A stretch of DNA of 43,773 nucleotides from Coriobacteriaceae bacterium (GCA_902363875.1 CABJBO010000018.1:1-43773); one strand, 5' to 3'. Shown: positions 9,894-17,651, numbered from the stretch's first letter. The notes: generated by a model not told the origin, from the sequence alone. Numbers and translations: made by a program.

Positions 9894-10079
9894 ATGGCTC
9901 ATCCCGTAATTGATGCCGACGAGTGCATCGCTTGTGGCGTTTGCGTCGACTCCTGCCCCGCTGGCGTTCTGGAGCTCCAGGACGTCGCTACCGTCGCTGA
10001 CGAGGACTCCTGCGTCGCCTGTGGCGCTTGCCAGGACGCTTGCCCCGCTGGCGCGATCACCGAGATCGTCGAGGAGTAA
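9894..10079 (+). CDS. 2[4Fe-4S] ferredoxin
   Basis: 61 residues. The ATG at 9894 has a GAGGAAA ribosome-binding site; the longer open frame upstream lacks one. Two clostridial-type cluster motifs are complete: Cys11, 14, 17 and 21, and Cys40, 43, 46 and 50, each ending in CPAG. Such ferredoxins carry low-potential electrons for anaerobic enzymes such as pyruvate:ferredoxin oxidoreductase and hydrogenases. It is monocistronic, between its own promoter and a strong terminator, and acidic as usual for the family. Confidence 0.95.
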   Translation: MAHPVIDADECIACGVCVDSCPAGVLELQDVATVADEDSCVACGACQDACPAGAITEIVEE

Positions 10080-10114
10080 CAACTCCCCCACTTGCACACT
10101 CAAAAGTACACCGT

Positions 10115-10163
10115 GCACAAAAAGGAGGCTTCCGCATCGCCGCGGAGGCCTCCTTTTTTGTGC
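10115..10163 (+). terminator. Intrinsic terminator after the ferredoxin gene
   Basis: GCACAAAAAGGAGGC pairs with GCCTCCTTTTTTGTGC around an inner hairpin, giving a T6 tract. It starts 36 nt after the ferredoxin stop and could also act on minus-strand transcripts. Confidence 0.85.
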
Positions 10164-10202
10164 GGATAATTAATTTGGCACCGTCACAGGTTGAGCTCAC
10201 GT

Positions 10203-10315
10203 CAGCGAAAACGCCCCTAAGCGAGCAAGGTGACGTGAAAGAGGAGGGAAGCGTACTTTTGTACGCGACCGACGATTGAACGTCAGATTGCCGCTTAGGG
10301 GCGTTTGCAGCGTCG
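10203..10315. repeat. 114-bp structured element, member A
   Basis: 113 bp with ends CAGCGA and GCAGCGTCG. Arms AACGCCCCTAAGCG (10210-10223) and its exact complement (10292-10305) enclose a smaller TGACG/CGTCA stem. The core, beginning at offset 34, reads GAAAGAGGAGGGA, then hairpin GCGTAC-tttt-GTACGC, then CCGACGATTGAA. The same ends, offset and core occur at 41917-42030, with a diverged version at 34919-35033. The element abuts the stop codon of the NAD repressor gene and may serve as its 3' hairpin. Confidence 0.85.
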
Positions 10316-10316
10316 G

Positions 10317-10862
10317 CTACGATAGATCGTCCTCGTAGGGCATGAGGTCTGCCAAGTAGCCCTTCTCCTTGAGCATGGCCTCGATCTCGTCGAGGGTTTG
10401 CTCGTCCTCCGCCGCGATGCGATGGAAGTGATAGCCGCTCGTCACCGTTAGTAGCGGAAAGCTCTTGCCGCTCTCGATATCGTGCAGGTAGCGCTCAACA
10501 TCGCGACGATTGCGGATGTCCAGGTCGGCCGTGATCTTACCGTACACGCGGTGATTGACGATCACGTTGAGCACGGCGCCTCCGGCGTCGACGATACTCG
10601 TAAGCTCATCGCCTGTCTGCTCCACGCCGTGGCGAACCTTGACCAAGCGCGTGGGCACGGCGGGGCTACTCGCGGCTTCCTGCAGCACGTAACCGCGGTT
10701 GGTTGCCACGACATCGTGCCCATCGGCACGCAACAGGGCAATATCCTGAACCACGACCTGACGGCTCACGCCAACCTCGCGGGCAAGTGCGCTGCCCGAA
10801 ACGGGCTCCTTGGCTCCTTCGAGCACGCCCATGATGGCACGGCGACGCTCGCGGGCGTTCAT
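10317..10862 (-). CDS. niaR: NiaR-type NAD biosynthesis repressor (HTH + 3H domain)
   Basis: 181 residues. An N-terminal winged helix-turn-helix (about 1-60, with SGSALAREVGVSRQVVVQDI) is followed by a 3H ligand-binding domain (about 70-170) containing the histidines of VRHGVEQ, VNHRVYGKI and GYHFHRI. NiaR/YrxA proteins repress NAD synthesis and niacin uptake genes when niacin is present. Its ATG overlaps the nadC stop by one base (TAATG), so it is translationally coupled as the last gene of nadA-nadB-nadC-niaR. It probably acts on the palindrome upstream of nadA. Confidence 0.88.
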   Translation of the reverse strand: MNARERRRAIMGVLEGAKEPVSGSALAREVGVSRQVVVQDIALLRADGHDVVATNRGYVLQEAASSPAVPTRLVKVRHGVEQTGDELTSIVDAGGAVLNVIVNHRVYGKITADLDIRNRRDVERYLHDIESGKSFPLLTVTSGYHFHRIAAEDEQTLDEIEAMLKEKGYLADLMPYEDDLS

Positions 10863-11722
10863 TATTTACCGTCCAGCAGACGCAGGTGCTTAAGCGAGAG
10901 GTCGAGGATCGGCGCAGAGTGCGTCAGGGCGCCCGAGCTAATAAAGTCAACGCCCAGGTCGGCCAGGGCGCGAATGTTGTCGGCGTCCACATTGCCCGAA
11001 CACTCGGTCTTGGCGCGACCGGCGATAAGCTCGATGGCGGCGGCCATGTCGTCATGGGTCATGTTGTCGAACATGATAATGTCGGCACCGGCCTCCACGG
11101 CTTCGCGTACCATGCCCAGGTTCTCGCACTCAATCTCGACCGTCGTGGTAAACGACGCATGGGCGCGCGCCATCTCGATCGCGCGCGTCACGCCACCGGC
11201 TGCATCGATGTGGTTGTCCTTGAGCATGACGGCCGTCGACAGGTTATAGCGGTGGTTGCTGCCACCGCCGATCTCGACTGCTGCCTTCTCGAAGACGCGC
11301 ATGCCCGGCGTGGTCTTGCGCGTGTCGACAAGCACGGTCTTGGTGCCCTCGAGCGCGGCCGCCATCCGATGCGTGTAAGTAGCGATGCCGCTCATGCGCT
11401 GCAGGTAGTTGAGCGCCACGCGCTCGCCCGAAAGCAATACGCGCGCATCGCCGCGCACCTGGCCCACGTGGTCGCCGGCGTGCACCTCGTCACCGTCGGC
11501 AACATCAAACAGCACCGAGCTCTGCGAATCCAGCAGCTCAAAGGTGCGAGCGAACACATCCAAGCCGGCGATGATGCCATCGGCCTTGGCGATGAGCTCA
11601 ACGGTAGCGGGGCGCGCCGTAGGGCACACGCTCGCCGTACTCACGTCCTCAAACGTGATGTCCTCGCGCAGAGCCTGCAAAATCAGATCATCGACGACGA
11701 GCTTCATGGTAATGGGATTCAT
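10862..11722 (-). CDS. nadC: Nicotinate-nucleotide pyrophosphorylase (quinolinate phosphoribosyltransferase)
   Basis: 286 residues, standard length. It converts quinolinate and PRPP to nicotinate mononucleotide. Signatures are VLVDTRKTTPGMR, the GGGSNHRYNL segment, MLKDNHI and the barrel strands EIECENL and DIIMFDN. The ATG at 11722 has a GGAGGAG site that overlaps the end of nadB, whose stop lies 3 nt upstream, so the two genes are coupled. It completes the de novo pathway started by nadB and nadA. Confidence 0.96.
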   Translation of the reverse strand: MNPITMKLVVDDLILQALREDITFEDVSTASVCPTARPATVELIAKADGIIAGLDVFARTFELLDSQSSVLFDVADGDEVHAGDHVGQVRGDARVLLSGERVALNYLQRMSGIATYTHRMAAALEGTKTVLVDTRKTTPGMRVFEKAAVEIGGGSNHRYNLSTAVMLKDNHIDAAGGVTRAIEMARAHASFTTTVEIECENLGMVREAVEAGADIIMFDNMTHDDMAAAIELIAGRAKTECSGNVDADNIRALADLGVDFISSGALTHSAPILDLSLKHLRLLDGK

Positions 11723-11725
11723 GGT

Positions 11726-13102
11726 CTACTCCTCCACGGCCTGCGTGCCGGCGGCACGGGCCAAATCATCGATTGCAAGGGTCTCGGCGCTCAGGGCGCG
11801 GTGACGTCCGTCAAGCGCGGGCTCACCGGCCTGCTCCACGGTCAGCGACTCGCCGGTGCGCATACGCCAAGCAGCGCGGCGGCCCCAAACTAGGGACTCG
11901 AGCAGGCTGTTAGAAGCCAGGCGGTTCTTGCCGTGCACGCCATTGCAGGCCGTCTCGCCCGCGGCGTAGAGCTCGGGCATCGAGGTGCGGCCGTCCTTAT
12001 CGACCCATACGCCACCCATAAAGTAGTGCTGCGTGGGCGTAACGGGGATGGGCTCGTCCAAGATGTCGCGGCCGTCCTCCAGGCAGCGCGCGCGAATGTT
12101 GGCAAAGTGCCCGGTCACCACATCGCGCTCGACGGGGGCAAAACTCAGCCACTCGTGCTCGGTACCGTCCTGCTTCATCTGCTCGCGAATAGCGGCAGCG
12201 ACCACATCGCGCGGCTGAAGCTCGTCGGTAAAGCGCTCGCCGGCGGCGTTGAGCAAAATCGCGCCCTCGCCGCGGCAGCTCTCGCTGATCAGGAAGGTGC
12301 GACCCGGCTGCGGCGAGAACAGCCCCGTGGGGTGAATCTGCACGTAGTCCAGGTGCTCCATCTTAATGCCATGCTCCTGAGCGATGTAGCATGCATCGCC
12401 CGTGAGCTGCGGGTAGTTAGTCGAATGGTCGTACACGCCGCCGATACCGCCCGTCGCCCACAGCGTATGGCGGGCATGGATCTTAAACGGCTCGCCGGCA
12501 TGCACGCCCTCGGCGGTATTTGCCAGCTCGTCGGCAGGACGAACCGAGCTGTTCTCATCCACGGCAACGGCGACGACGCCGGTGCACACCGTGGCGCCAT
12601 CGCGCTCGGCGGTCAGGATATCGGTCATGGCAACGTGTTCGAGAATCTGCACGTTGTCCAGCTTGCGAACAGCCTGGAGCAGTTTGGTCGTAATCTCCTT
12701 GCCCGTAATATCGGCATGGAAGGCGATGCGCGGGCGGCTGTGCGCGCCCTCGCGGGTAAAGTCGAGGCTGCCGTCGGCCTTGCGCTCAAAGTCCACGCCC
12801 ATGGCCAGCAGATCATTGATGACCGAACGGCTCGAGCGAATCATGATGTCAACACTCTCGCGGCGGTTCTCGTAATGGCCGGCGTGCATGGTGTCCTCAA
12901 AGAAGGCATCGTAGTCAGAGCCTTCGGGCAGCACGCAGATACCGCCCTGCGCGAGCATCGAATCGCACTCGTCGACGGCGCCCTTGGAGAGCATGATTAC
13001 GCGCGTGCTCGTCGGCAGATTGAGAGCCGCATACAGGCCCGCCACGCCGCAACCGGCAATGACGACATCGCACTCCATATCGGGGTATTGTTTGGTTTCC
13101 AC
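11726..13102 (-). CDS. nadB: L-aspartate oxidase
   Basis: 458 residues from the GTG at 13102, which has an AGAGG site and gives the usual N-terminus shortly before the FAD-binding motif VVIAGCGVAGLYAALNL. A longer frame would start inside a palindrome (13121-13155) and is unlikely. NadB oxidises aspartate to iminoaspartate, the substrate of NadA. Family segments seen are LAQGGI, HSRPRIAFHADITG, HPTGLFSPQPGRTFLISE, GGVWVDKDGRTS and NRLASNSLLESLVWG. The C-terminal helical domain is shorter than in the E. coli protein. Confidence 0.95.
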   Translation of the reverse strand: METKQYPDMECDVVIAGCGVAGLYAALNLPTSTRVIMLSKGAVDECDSMLAQGGICVLPEGSDYDAFFEDTMHAGHYENRRESVDIMIRSSRSVINDLLAMGVDFERKADGSLDFTREGAHSRPRIAFHADITGKEITTKLLQAVRKLDNVQILEHVAMTDILTAERDGATVCTGVVAVAVDENSSVRPADELANTAEGVHAGEPFKIHARHTLWATGGIGGVYDHSTNYPQLTGDACYIAQEHGIKMEHLDYVQIHPTGLFSPQPGRTFLISESCRGEGAILLNAAGERFTDELQPRDVVAAAIREQMKQDGTEHEWLSFAPVERDVVTGHFANIRARCLEDGRDILDEPIPVTPTQHYFMGGVWVDKDGRTSMPELYAAGETACNGVHGKNRLASNSLLESLVWGRRAAWRMRTGESLTVEQAGEPALDGRHRALSAETLAIDDLARAAGTQAVEE

Positions 13103-13120
13103 AGGAATCCTCTCCCTTGT

Positions 13121-13155
13121 AATGTGACATAAGGGATGGTCCCTCATGTCACATT
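13121..13155. repeat. Palindrome between nadA and nadB
   Basis: AATGTGACAT at 13121-13130 pairs exactly with ATGTCACATT at 13146-13155, and an inner AGGGA-tgg-TCCCT extends the stem with one mismatch. It sits 3 nt after the nadA stop and 18 nt before the nadB start codon, inside the operon. It could be an inserted repeat element that affects nadB expression or message stability. Confidence 0.8.
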
Positions 13156-13158
13156 GGC

Positions 13159-14184
13159 TTAGCGCGCCGCGTACTCGAGCATGCGGTCGAGCGTGAGCTT
13201 GGCCTGGTCGGCAGCCTCGTCCGACACGCCGATCTGCACCTCGCCCTCGCCCGTCTCCAGGCAGCGCACGAGCTTTTCGAGCGTGATGAGGTCCATGTTG
13301 ACGCAGGTGGGCTGCACCGCGGGGAAGTAGAACTTCTTGCCGGTGCCCTGGCGGCGGCGCTCGAGCTCATAGAGCACGCCGCGGACCGTCACGATAATGA
13401 ACTCGCTCGCGTCGGACTCCTCGGCATACTTGATGATGCCGGCGGTGGAGCCGATGTAGTCGGCCTCGGCCAGCACGTCGGCCTTGCACTCGGGGTGCGC
13501 CAGCACGAGCGCGTCGGGGTGGGCCTCCTGCGCATCGACGATCTGCTCGACGGTAATGATGTGGTGGCGCGGGCAGTAGCCGTTGTTGAGGATGACGTGC
13601 TTTTGCGGCACCTGCTCGGCTACGAAGCGGCCCAGGTTTTGATCGGGGATGAACAGGACGTGTTGCTGCGGCAGCTCGGACACAATCTTGACGGCGTTGG
13701 AGCTGGTGACGCACACGTCGCTCCAGCTCTTGATCTCGACCGTGGAGTTGACGTAGCAGACCACGGCAAGGTCGTCACCGTACTCGGCGCGCGCCGCGTC
13801 GACCGTCTCGCGCTTGACCATGTGAGCCATGGGGCAATCCGCGCCCGGCTCGGGCAGCAGCACGGTCTTGGTGGGATTGAGCAGCTTGGCGCTCTCGCCC
13901 ATAAACTCCACGCCGCACAACACGATGGTCTGCTGCGGTAGGCTCTTGGCGAGCTTTGCCAGGTAGAAGCTGTCGCCGACGTAATCGGCCACAGCCTGAA
14001 CCTCGGGCGCCACGTAATAGTGCGCCAGGATCACCGCGTCGCGTTGGGTTTTAAGTTGCTGAATGGCCTCGACGAGCTCTGCGGGCACCAGTGCCGCGCG
14101 CTCCGTTGCCGTCGTTGCCGATGCTAGGCCGGCCGCGATATCGCGTGCAAGCTCCGACGCATCCATGTTCGCGCTCTGTGCCAT
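13159..14184 (-). CDS. nadA: Quinolinate synthase
   Basis: 341 residues from the ATG at 14184, with GAGGGG upstream; a TTG directly before it is not needed. NadA condenses iminoaspartate with dihydroxyacetone phosphate to quinolinate using a [4Fe-4S] cluster. The likely cluster ligands are Cys90 (VLCGVEFMGE), Cys204 (NNGYCPRHH) and Cys294 (VQPTCVNM). It also shows ILAHYYVAPEVQ and the three-fold repeated sandwich architecture. It is the first gene of the nad operon. Confidence 0.96.
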   Translation of the reverse strand: MAQSANMDASELARDIAAGLASATTATERAALVPAELVEAIQQLKTQRDAVILAHYYVAPEVQAVADYVGDSFYLAKLAKSLPQQTIVLCGVEFMGESAKLLNPTKTVLLPEPGADCPMAHMVKRETVDAARAEYGDDLAVVCYVNSTVEIKSWSDVCVTSSNAVKIVSELPQQHVLFIPDQNLGRFVAEQVPQKHVILNNGYCPRHHIITVEQIVDAQEAHPDALVLAHPECKADVLAEADYIGSTAGIIKYAEESDASEFIIVTVRGVLYELERRRQGTGKKFYFPAVQPTCVNMDLITLEKLVRCLETGEGEVQIGVSDEAADQAKLTLDRMLEYAAR

Positions 14185-14219
14185 CAAGGCCCCTCTCTTT
14201 TGGCGAATCTTGGGGCTTT

Positions 14220-14248
14220 AGTATGACACCTGGCTTTACAGCTGACAA
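14220..14248 (-). promoter_or_regulatory. Putative nad operon promoter
   Basis: On the minus strand TTGTCA (14243-14248) and CATACT (14220-14225) are separated by 17 nt, placing transcription start about 30 bp before the nadA ATG. The promoter lies across the palindrome at 14226-14269, as expected for a repressor site. Confidence 0.55.
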
Positions 14249-14269
14249 GACAGCTGTAAAGCCAGGTGT
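14226..14269. promoter_or_regulatory. 19-bp perfect palindrome upstream of nadA, probable repressor operator
   Basis: ACACCTGGCTTTACAGCTG, a 6-nt centre, then its exact complement. It fills the space between the -35 and -10 hexamers of the nad promoter and extends upstream. The inner TTTACAGCTG..CAGCTGTAAA resembles the ACAG-containing palindromes described for NiaR regulators, and a NiaR homolog is the last gene of the operon. A transcription-attenuating hairpin is the alternative. Confidence 0.6.
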
Positions 14270-14294
14270 AAAGTTGGAATAAAGATTCAATCTT

Positions 14295-14351
14295 GGGGCG
14301 GGTCCATTTTCGAACTGGCAAGCTGAGGACAGCCGAAAATGGACCCGCCCC
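14295..14351. repeat. 18-bp perfect palindrome
   Basis: GGGGCGGGTCCATTTTCG (14295-14312) and its exact complement (14334-14351) flank a 21-nt loop. It is the second of three consecutive palindromes between nadA and the IS3 remnant. Confidence 0.8.
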
Positions 14352-14390
14352 CTGATTCGGGCAGCCCGTTTTGTCCTGGACCAAGGGGCA

Positions 14391-14598
14391 GTGGTCAAAA
14401 GGGCCAAATATGAGTACTGTCACCAAATTAGTAGCATCGATTTTCCGGTCCAGAGCAGCAAAATCGCCTTGTTTGGAGCCCGATCGCGACTCTGAAGAAC
14501 GAAAATCGATGCACTTTTGGCCTCTGGCACCGATTTTTGAGGCCATTTGGCTGCCACCAAACTGGTAACAGTACTCATATTTGGCCCTTTTTGACCAC
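14391..14598. repeat. Large palindromic element (about 208 bp)
   Basis: The outer arms share the core GGGCCAAATATGAGTACTGT in opposite orientation near both ends, within about 30-nt arms beginning GTGGTCAAAA and ending in its near complement. Inside, GCATCGATTTTC and GAAAATCGATGC form a second inverted pair. No open reading frame is convincing here. It may be a MITE-like or REP-like element; no flanking duplication is evident. Confidence 0.7.
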
Positions 14599-14743
14599 CG
14601 GGTTTCCAGCAGGCCCCAAAAGCGGGTCCGAATCGCTCGATCCGGGCCCGCTGGGGGTAGCGAGCACAATCGAGGTGTAAGCAGCAAGAGAGGGCCATCG
14701 CCTAGAATCGTCAGCGCCTAGATATTCAACGAGAGGAAAGACA

Positions 14744-15075
14744 ATGGTCCGCAGCGACATGCTACCCCAGCCGGACCGGGGGCTCGGCCTCGACCGGCCC
14801 CAGACCGAGGCATTTCACCGACGAGTTCAAGAGGAAGATAGTCGATCTCCACAACGCCGGAAAGCCCAGGCGCGAGGCCATGGACGAGTGCGACCTCGAC
14901 AAGAGCACCGTGGAGAGGCGGGTCAAGTCGATAAACGAGACCGGCTCGCCGCGCGCCGCCGACAACCGCACGCCCGAGTAGAACCGGATCCTGGAGCCCG
15001 AGCGCGAGAACCGCAGGCTCCGGATGGAGGTCGACGTCTTAAGACGAGCGGCGCCAGCATACGCTCGGAAGTCAG
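14744..15075 (+). pseudogene. Degenerate IS3-family orfA remnant
   Basis: A good ribosome-binding site (AGAGGAAAG) precedes the ATG at 14744. Soon afterwards the typical IS3 orfA sequence continues in another frame from about 14811: FTDEFKRKIVDLHNAGKP, then KSTVERRVKSINETG, ADNRTPE, stop, NRILEPERE and MEVDVLRRAA. The internal TAG is at 14978-14980. So there is at least one frameshift and one nonsense change, and the orfB part is gone. It differs in sequence from the IS3 element that begins 65 bp further on and is an older insertion. Confidence 0.8.
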
Positions 15076-15178
15076 GGCCATGGCGGCCAACGGGGGGGCC
15101 GCTGCCCCATATCGGCGCAGCGCTGGCATCGAGGCCTTCTGACCTGTGTCAAGATTTCGGACACGCAAGCTCGAGAAA

Positions 15179-16060
15179 TCAAGCGGCCATAGGCATGGCC
15201 TCGAGCTTGGGCTCGGTTCTCTCGAAGAAGGCCGCCATGGCCTCGGCCGGCACCTTGTAGCCGATCGTCGAGCGGGGCCTTCGGCGGTTGTAGTACGCCT
15301 CGATGAACTCGACCACCGCGTGCTTGGCGGAATCCCTGGTCGGGAAGCTGCGCCTGTAGTACATCTCGTTCTTCAGCATGGCGAGGAACGACTCGGCCAC
15401 CGCGTTGTCGTGGCAGTTGCCGGCGCGGCTGCAGGACAGCCGCACGTCGTTGTCGCGCGCCCATTCGGCCAGAAGCCTGCTGGTGTACTGGGCGCCGCGG
15501 TCGGCGTGGAATATCGCGTTGCCGGCCACGTAGCCGCGCGATTTGGCCGACGCCAGCGCCGAAACCACGATGTCGGCGGTCATGCGCTCGGAGAGCGACC
15601 AGCCCACCACCATGCGGGTGTTGAGGTCGATGACCGTCGACAGGTACAGCCATCCCTCGCCGGTGCGCAGGTAGGTGATGTCGCCCACGAGCTTGCAGGT
15701 TGGAACGGGACTGGTGAAGTCGCGGCGCACCAGGTCGGGCCGGGGCCTGGCCTTCGGGTCGGGGATGGTGGTGCGCTTCCTGGCGTTGGGCGTGCAGCCG
15801 CGTATTCCCAGCTCGCGCATCAGCTTGCGCACCCTGTACAGGGTCAATCCGGAGAACTCGCCGGGCAGGAAGCATTTCACGAACCGGAAGCCGAACCTGC
15901 GGTCCGACTCCAGCCACACGCGCCGGACCGCCTCGCGCTCGGCCGACCAGTCTTCTCGCGGGCAGCCGTTGGAGAGCCACGAGTAGAAGCCCGATCGGCT
16001 CACGCCGAGCACGCGGGCCATCATTTTCACCGGGAATTCGGCCTTCTCCGCCAACATCAT
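15179..16060 (-). CDS. IS3-family transposase OrfB (DDE integrase domain)
   Basis: About 293 residues counted from the ATG at 16060. In IS3 elements the protein is usually made as an OrfA-OrfB fusion by -1 frameshifting, and the frame is open upstream to allow this. An HTH_21-type segment (VLGVSRSGFYSWL) precedes the rve catalytic core. The DDE triad is intact: Asp in GDITYL, Asp in HADRGAQYTS and Glu in DNAVAESFLAMLKNE. No internal stops, so transposition may still be possible. Confidence 0.9.
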   Translation of the reverse strand: MMLAEKAEFPVKMMARVLGVSRSGFYSWLSNGCPREDWSAEREAVRRVWLESDRRFGFRFVKCFLPGEFSGLTLYRVRKLMRELGIRGCTPNARKRTTIPDPKARPRPDLVRRDFTSPVPTCKLVGDITYLRTGEGWLYLSTVIDLNTRMVVGWSLSERMTADIVVSALASAKSRGYVAGNAIFHADRGAQYTSRLLAEWARDNDVRLSCSRAGNCHDNAVAESFLAMLKNEMYYRRSFPTRDSAKHAVVEFIEAYYNRRRPRSTIGYKVPAEAMAAFFERTEPKLEAMPMAA

Positions 16061-16074
16061 CCGGTAGCATGCGG

Positions 16075-16359
16075 CTACGCCTGGCTTTTGGCGAAGAAGG
16101 CCGCGGCTTTTTTCAAGAAGGCGTTCTCCATCTCGAGCTCGCGTATGCGCCTTTTCGCCTCGCGAAGCTCGCGGTCCTCGGCCTTGGGGTCGGGCCCGCC
16201 GGCAAGCTCGCGCCGGCGGCTCTGCACCCACTTGTTCACGGTCTTGGAATTCAGGCCCAGTTCTGCGCAGCATTCCGTTATCGGCCTGCCCGTCGAGATG
16301 ATGTAGTCGGCGGTCTCGCGCCTGAACTCGTCGGTGTACTTGGCGGCTGGGTTGGACAT
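16075..16359 (-). CDS. IS3-family transposase OrfA
   Basis: 94 residues. A helix-turn-helix of the HTH_Tnp_1 type (KYTDEFRRETADYIISTG, then ITECCAELGLNSKTVNKWV) binds the element ends, and a leucine-zipper-like tail (ELREAKRRIRELEMENAFLKKA) mediates multimerisation. The run of six A and a G at 16107-16113 near the 3' end is the likely slippage site that joins OrfA to OrfB in the -1 frame. Confidence 0.88.
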   Translation of the reverse strand: MSNPAAKYTDEFRRETADYIISTGRPITECCAELGLNSKTVNKWVQSRRRELAGGPDPKAEDRELREAKRRIRELEMENAFLKKAAAFFAKSQA

Positions 16360-16441
16360 AGCATACCGTCCTCTCGGTCGTCGATGAATGCATTCTAAAG
16401 GATTGGGCCTCTAGCATGCGTGTCCGAAAAGACGATACAGG

Positions 16442-17560
16442 TCAGACAACCCAATCAGACGTCGTCTCGAGCACGTCCTCTGCACGGTCGAGCGTGCTTC
16501 TGGCCTTGGCACCCTGTTTGAACCACGAGCGCAGGTCCTCGAGCGTGCTGCCCGCTGCGTACACCTTGATTTTGCGACCGCCTTTCGTGGTCACCGTGCA
16601 ACGGTCGCCGCTCTCGCTATCCTCGTGCGCCGTGACCTTCTTGAGATAATCGCGGCGGAACGCCACGACGCGGGCGTTGCTGATCTCGATGAACCAATCG
16701 TCGTCGACAAGCGAGGTGCCCGTGGCACCTCGGCTCGCCATCTCCTCGGCGAAGGAGAAACCGAGTTCGCGCTCCTGTCTGCCGATCTCGTAGATACCAC
16801 GGGCGGGCATGCTGAGCATGAGCAGAGGCAGGAGTCCCCCTATGAACAGGAAGAGGCATGGGACGAGCAGGAGCAGACGAGCACCGGCGTCGGTGAAAAC
16901 AGCCATGAAGGCGATCACGAGCGAGAAGACGAGCGCCATACCGTTGAAAACAATCGTCAACGGCTTGATGGCAGACCAACACAGACCCGCCTTGGTCATC
17001 GGGCCGTCAACAGCGTCCGAGACCTCGATGCCCTCTTCCTCCAGACGGGCGAGGAGGTTGAGCGAGCACACCCCCTCGAGGCTTATCGAGCAGAACTTCC
17101 GGTCGCCCTCGAACAGGTCGATCCTCATCATCTGCGTGTGAAGCGTTGCACGGGTGATGTTGCCAAACGTCGTCTCCTTGCGGATGCCGAAGGCGTTACG
17201 CGAGAGAATTCGCTCACCGTCCACGTCGATGCGCGGGATGCTCAGCAGGGCCCAGATGGCCATGCCCGCGAGCGCCATGGCGTGACCGAACCACACAAGT
17301 TCGTGGTCCCACTCGCCCAACGAGACGCCCTGCCAGACGTAGACACCCAGCATGAGCAGTTCGAACGCGACGGCGCAGCAGGCGATGATCGTGCGAATGG
17401 CAGCGGGCATGCGCACCGTGAAGCGATCGAGGCTGTCCGTCGCCTCACTGCGCTCGCGCGCGCCGCGACGGGCGACCCATGCAGTGAGCGGACCGACGAT
17501 GAACACCACCATCGCCACGCGCAGGAACGATTCGAGTATGTCGCCCATATTAACCACCAT
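16442..17560 (-). CDS. Multi-pass membrane protein of unknown function, 3' end altered by the IS
   Basis: 372 residues from the ATG at 17560 (a second ATG at 17548 has a better-placed GGTGG). Two N-terminal membrane segments (about residues 8-27 and 55-110 as a pair of helices) and a further pair near 205-255 alternate with two soluble parts. The segment RIDVDGERILSRNAFGIRKETTFGNITRATLH resembles a bacterial PH-like fold, and a similar stretch follows near residues 290-340. Function is unknown. The TGA stop is the first three bases of the IS3 terminal repeat, so the original C-terminus was probably lost or changed. It is divergent from the kinase gene. Confidence 0.6.
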   Translation of the reverse strand: MVVNMGDILESFLRVAMVVFIVGPLTAWVARRGARERSEATDSLDRFTVRMPAAIRTIIACCAVAFELLMLGVYVWQGVSLGEWDHELVWFGHAMALAGMAIWALLSIPRIDVDGERILSRNAFGIRKETTFGNITRATLHTQMMRIDLFEGDRKFCSISLEGVCSLNLLARLEEEGIEVSDAVDGPMTKAGLCWSAIKPLTIVFNGMALVFSLVIAFMAVFTDAGARLLLLVPCLFLFIGGLLPLLMLSMPARGIYEIGRQERELGFSFAEEMASRGATGTSLVDDDWFIEISNARVVAFRRDYLKKVTAHEDSESGDRCTVTTKGGRKIKVYAAGSTLEDLRSWFKQGAKARSTLDRAEDVLETTSDWVV

Positions 17561-17651
17561 CCCAATAGAAAACGTGAATTTGGGAGACTATAGCAGAGCG
17601 AAGCGATCTGCACGGCATCGTCCGGGTGTTTTCGGCATACGGTGGAAGCTG

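Larger units (their letters stand above)
15140..16444 (-). mobile_element. IS3-family insertion sequence, apparently intact
   Basis: About 1305 bp bounded by imperfect terminal inverted repeats. The left end is TGACCTGTGTC..TTTCGGACACGCAAGCT at 15140 and the right end, read inwards on the minus strand from 16444, is TGACCTGTATC..TTTCGGACACGCATGCT. It holds orfA and orfB in the usual -1 arrangement, with an A6G run near the end of orfA. No direct target duplication is visible (flanks ccttc and gacaa), which points to a later rearrangement or deletion next to the element. The right terminal repeat provides the stop codon of the neighbouring gene. Confidence 0.88.

Noticed and set aside
13103..13147. 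Upstream start for nadB
   Set aside because: The extra codons come from the palindrome and lack homology; the GTG at 13102 has a proper ribosome-binding site.
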